From assembly GCA_002900555.1 (NCBI GenBank), contig MUGD01000078.1, forward strand, positions 1 through 9,184: a DNA stretch of 9,184 nt. The letters are read 5' to 3'. Made by a program: the position numbers and the translations under genes. This DNA is from Thermoplasmata archaeon M9B2D (lineage in GTDB: Archaea; Thermoplasmatota; E2; DHVEG-1). A model generated the notes under the pieces. The model saw only the letters and a list, made by a program, of their open reading frames with translations. It searched no databases and had not been told where the DNA came from. Positions 6,881-9,184 of the stretch are shown piece by piece. Each line of letters begins with the position of its first letter. Position 1 is the stretch's first letter.

Positions 6881-7948
6881 TTATTTTTTTACATTTGTGA
6901 ATTGTTCAAGATGCAAGGTTTTAAATGTATATTCGATTTTGCTAAAGTCAAGTACCTCGTCTTTTTTTATATCAACTTTTGCTTTGGAACCGATTAATTG
7001 GAGAAATTGCTTCTGCTGTATCGTGCTTTCCTCAGGGGCTCTTTTAAACCAGAGGTTTTCTAGCGAAAGTTTCTCCCCTTTTTTGATATCTTTTTTAGCC
7101 ACGATAGCCTTTTTCATTGGGCCGATGTTTCCATATGCTTTCTCAGGTTCACTGAGAGTGATTTGTCCGCTGCCATGAATTTGAAGTGCTATGTTCATAT
7201 GATTCTTGATAATACGCATATGTTCTTTTCCGACTGCGGCATGGTAATCAATGCGTTCTTTCCCTGGATCAAGTGTATAATGTTTTTCAAGAATTGGGAA
7301 CCCCATCACCGCGGCAGAGACGCTTATCATCACATTGTTTGGATCGTTAAAATGGGTATGATCTGCATATCCGACAGGAAGGTGAAATAAATTATAGATT
7401 GCATGCATCTTCGCTAGATTGATATCTGCATAGTTCGTCGGATAACTTTGGAATCCATACATAAGAAGGATATCTTGTTTTCCATGATGTCTTAGAAAAT
7501 CGATTGCGTACGAGATATCGCTAATTGAAGAGCCACCAATGCCAAGAATGATTGGGCCATTAAACTTTGCCGCTTCTGAAAGCATGTAGAAATCATTAAG
7601 ACTGGTCGCGTGCAGTTCAAGAAAAGCAACTCTTTTTTTCTTTGAGACAATATAGCGAATGCTTTCAACATCATCACATAACGCAACAATGTCAAGCTTT
7701 CTTTTGATGGCAAAGGAGAATATCTCGTTCCATTGGTTCTGTGTAAAGATCCAGTGTTTCATTTGTTTGTAAAGTGGATGCGAGCGTTTCATGTAGCTAT
7801 CCAGATTTAGCAGCAGATGGAATTTGATTGCATTAAGTTTTAAAGAGGCGATCTCCTCAATCATCTGAAAAAGATAGTTGATGTCGCCTTCATGGTTATA
7901 GGCAGTTTCTGCGATAATATAGGGGACGAGATGGTGTTTCTTCATCAT
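6881..7948 (-). CDS. Divergent NeuB-family synthase with SAF domain (second copy)
   Basis: 355 residues with the NeuB layout, a TIM barrel followed by a SAF domain (about 278-340), but strongly diverged from the canonical copy. Retained: AETAYNHEG (13-21), Lys42 in IKFH, GYADHT (193-198), EKHYTLD (221-227) and KRAP (302-305). The two metal-ligand histidines (His197, His223) and the SAF arginine (Arg303) are therefore present. Changed: the KFGSGDL block becomes LELHATS (110-116), TGM becomes GIGGSS, LHCTTNYP becomes MYGFQSYP, and GPDH becomes RIDYH. Several of these contact the PEP phosphate in Neisseria NeuB, so the substrate or activity may differ. The frame is open to an ATG at 7984, but the ATG at 7948 has AGGA six bases upstream, and the longer form would translate that site as SKRKGKS. 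It may make a second nonulosonic acid or be a non-catalytic partner. Confidence 0.85.
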   Translation of the reverse strand: MMKKHHLVPYIIAETAYNHEGDINYLFQMIEEIASLKLNAIKFHLLLNLDSYMKRSHPLYKQMKHWIFTQNQWNEIFSFAIKRKLDIVALCDDVESIRYIVSKKKRVAFLELHATSLNDFYMLSEAAKFNGPIILGIGGSSISDISYAIDFLRHHGKQDILLMYGFQSYPTNYADINLAKMHAIYNLFHLPVGYADHTHFNDPNNVMISVSAAVMGFPILEKHYTLDPGKERIDYHAAVGKEHMRIIKNHMNIALQIHGSGQITLSEPEKAYGNIGPMKKAIVAKKDIKKGEKLSLENLWFKRAPEESTIQQKQFLQLIGSKAKVDIKKDEVLDFSKIEYTFKTLHLEQFTNVKK

Positions 7949-8051
7949 ACTCTTTCCTTTCCTTTTGGACAAATCAGAATGCATTCGTTTCCGCTGCTCT
8001 TAGGATGGCAAATCAGGAGTTCCCTAAAAACCTTTTGCCTTGGGATACGAA
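7949..8051 (-). other. 103-base gap between glycosyltransferase and second synthase
   Basis: No gene is supported here. It holds an AT-rich TTTTTA on the coding strand (about 8025-8030) and the purine-rich ribosome site of the next gene. A 6-bp inverted repeat GGCAAA/TTTGCC with a 21-base loop is present but unconvincing. No T tract for termination is seen. Confidence 0.35.
7955..7963 (-). promoter_or_regulatory. Ribosome binding site deciding the start of the second synthase
   Basis: The coding strand reads AGGAAAGGA, a doubled Shine-Dalgarno core, with the nearer AGGA six bases before a tandem ATGATG at 7948. This favours the start at 7948 over the in-frame ATG at 7984. Confidence 0.65.
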
Positions 8052-9184
8052 TTACAGGATCTTTAATTCAGTAAAGAACTTCTTAAAATGCTCCTCTGGA
8101 GAAGGGGTGAAGAAGAGGTCTGCGGTAGCCTTGGTTTCAGCAACTGCATCTTGATAGTTAGCCAGGATAGTCGTCACTGACTCGATGAATTCTGCCGGTG
8201 AGTGAACCAGGTAGGGTGTTTCTGTCTTAGGTGTTATATTGTAGAGATCAACGAATATGTTAGGGACGCTAAACGCCATTGCTTCCAGCCCGCTTGTTGA
8301 ATAAACAGTAGAGTGAATGTCAACATTAGTGAAGAGTTGAAAGATGTCCTCGTATTTATCTACCAGGATGATTTGTTTGTTTTGTAGATTTGAATAACTG
8401 TTGGTATCATAGGGATGTGGTTTGAAAAGAATCCCGATGTTGAGGTGCTGTTTTTCGAGGTGGTCTGCGACTGTGGTGATGAATTCTTGTATCTCCTTGG
8501 CGACAATCCATTGGGATGTGAATAAAATCGTATGTGCAAATCGTGAACTGCTTTCTTTCTGGCGCGATCCCCGTTTTTTTTCCTTTAATATCTGTTGAAG
8601 ATACGGGTATCCAACGGAGCGGACCTTGTCTTTGTCAAAGAGGTTGCCGTTTCGAACCATCTCCGCGTAAATCTCTCCCTGAGCAAGCAAATAGTCAGGG
8701 ATGCAATCCTTGTTGGTTGTGGGGGTCGACCTACGGTACGCAGGCAGGTATGATGTGATTAACCCATGTTGAAGTTCTATAGCAGGAATCTGTAGCTCCC
8801 GGCATGCTTGTGAGAGAGCCATGGGAAACCTCCCATACCCGCATCGGATTAGTACTGCTCGTGGTTTGATCTTTGTTAAGATGTTGGAAAGGAAGTGTTT
8901 GATGGAAACAAAGACAGTGATGAAATCAACCATATCCCTGGTAACTATGTCAGTGTCAACACAGGCGGTTGTGCTGACATAGTCGATGATCTGCTGGAAG
9001 ACCTCTTCTGACTCCAGTGCATAGTTTTTTCGACCGGTGATTTTATGAGAGAGAAGATCCCAGAATGTTGTTGACCAGAGTGGAATATGCATAGGGACAT
9101 GGTGCCATGAGTACACCGGTCTGTCGTATTTCCGTCGATACCCTGTGGTTTCTGGCCATTCGAACACCACAAGCCTGTCTCCAA
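8052..9184 (-). CDS. GT-B-fold glycosyltransferase-like protein of the CDP-glycerol/capsule transferase kind (5' end off right edge)
   Basis: The frame is open to the window edge, reading GDRLVV before FEWPETTGY, so the true start is probably outside; the GTG at 9170 is unlikely to be the start. Counting from the codon at 9170, the visible 372 residues include IRCGYGRFPMALSQACREL (108-126), IELQHG (131-136), RSVGYPYL (184-191), LFTSQW (216-221), GILFKPHPYD (246-255) and STSGLEAMAF (291-300). The LQHG, KPHP and STSGLEA motifs are the pattern of GT-B transferases related to CDP-glycerol glycerophosphotransferases, capsule synthesis proteins and bacterial sialyl/polysialyltransferases, where the His-Pro and Ser motifs bind the CMP or CDP moiety. 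No signal peptide or membrane segment is visible in the part present. It heads the cluster and is a candidate for transferring the finished sugar, but the substrate is inferred only from position. Confidence 0.7.
   Translation of the reverse strand, partial: GDRLVVFEWPETTGYRRKYDRPVYSWHHVPMHIPLWSTTFWDLLSHKITGRKNYALESEEVFQQIIDYVSTTACVDTDIVTRDMVDFITVFVSIKHFLSNILTKIKPRAVLIRCGYGRFPMALSQACRELQIPAIELQHGLITSYLPAYRRSTPTTNKDCIPDYLLAQGEIYAEMVRNGNLFDKDKVRSVGYPYLQQILKEKKRGSRQKESSSRFAHTILFTSQWIVAKEIQEFITTVADHLEKQHLNIGILFKPHPYDTNSYSNLQNKQIILVDKYEDIFQLFTNVDIHSTVYSTSGLEAMAFSVPNIFVDLYNITPKTETPYLVHSPAEFIESVTTILANYQDAVAETKATADLFFTPSPEEHFKKFFTELKIL

Noticed and set aside
7492..7713. Minus-strand frame of 73 residues inside the second synthase
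   Set aside because: It lies wholly within the synthase gene in another frame, which carries the NeuB motifs on both sides without interruption.
6881..7948. Second synthase as a decayed pseudogene copy of neuB
   Set aside because: The frame is intact over 355 codons with both domains, its own strong ribosome site and retained metal ligands; divergence is spread through the protein rather than seen as stops or frameshifts.
7949..7984. Upstream ATG at 7984 for the second synthase
   Set aside because: The extra residues mostly translate the AGGAAAGGA ribosome site; the family's first strand begins right after the ATG at 7948.
8007..8039. Inverted repeat GGCAAA/TTTGCC in the 103-base gap as a terminator
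   Set aside because: Six base pairs with a 21-base loop and no following T tract is what chance would give in AT-rich DNA.
8945..9184. Minus-strand frame of 79 residues at the right edge
   Set aside because: It overlaps the glycosyltransferase-like gene in another frame; that gene is open across the region and continues into conserved motifs.
1..9184. Ordinary N-acetylneuraminic acid (neuBCA) locus
   Set aside because: The 4,6-dehydratase, aminotransferase and amidotransferase would have no role, and a standard NeuA is absent; a 6-deoxy, diamino nonulosonic acid fits better.

Overview
All of the coding in this window lies on the minus strand. Read in the direction of transcription (right to left) it is one nine-gene cluster for making, activating and probably transferring a nonulosonic (sialic-acid-like) sugar. 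The order is: GT-B glycosyltransferase-like protein (5' end off the right edge); divergent NeuB-type synthase; SpsF-type cytidylyltransferase; canonical NeuB/LegI-type synthase; NeuC/LegG-type hydrolysing 2-epimerase; hexapeptide-repeat acyltransferase; N-acetyl sugar amidotransferase (PseA/WbpG/WbuX family); DegT/LegC-type PLP aminotransferase; CapD/WbpM-type nucleotide-sugar 4,6-dehydratase (3' end off the left edge). No RNA genes, mobile elements, CRISPR arrays or origins were seen.

The inferred route is: 4,6-dehydratase makes UDP-4-keto-6-deoxy-GlcNAc; the aminotransferase adds the 4-amino group; the hexapeptide enzyme may acylate it; NeuC removes UDP with inversion at C2; NeuB condenses the 6-deoxy-mannosamine with phosphoenolpyruvate; the cytidylyltransferase activates the acid. 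The amidotransferase would convert an N-acetyl to an acetamidino group. A 6-deoxy route fits the dehydratase and aminotransferase, and NeuC rather than PseG points to legionaminic-acid (D-glycero-D-galacto) chemistry rather than pseudaminic acid. Met in place of Tyr in the dehydratase active site agrees with this. Plain N-acetylneuraminic acid would not need the dehydratase, aminotransferase or amidotransferase.

The genes are tightly packed: two 4-base ATGA overlaps, and gaps of 2, 11 and 22 bases. The three wider gaps are 103 bases (glycosyltransferase/second synthase), 91 bases (cytidylyltransferase/NeuB, with a T7 tract and a TATA-like element on the coding strand) and 71 bases (amidotransferase/aminotransferase, with a small hairpin). 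This suggests an upstream module of transferase, synthase and cytidylyltransferase and a downstream core-sugar module.

The host cannot be named. GC content is moderate to low (roughly 40% by eye), the coding strand is purine- and lysine-rich, Shine-Dalgarno sites are of GGAGG/GAGGTGA type, and one gap carries a TATA-like box with a purine-rich upstream flank. This is compatible with an archaeon, but a bacterium is not excluded. Surface glycan, S-layer or flagellin/archaellin decoration is the likely end use. The most unusual items are the second, divergent NeuB homologue, the SpsF-type activating enzyme, and an amidotransferase with no HisH/HisF-like partner in view.
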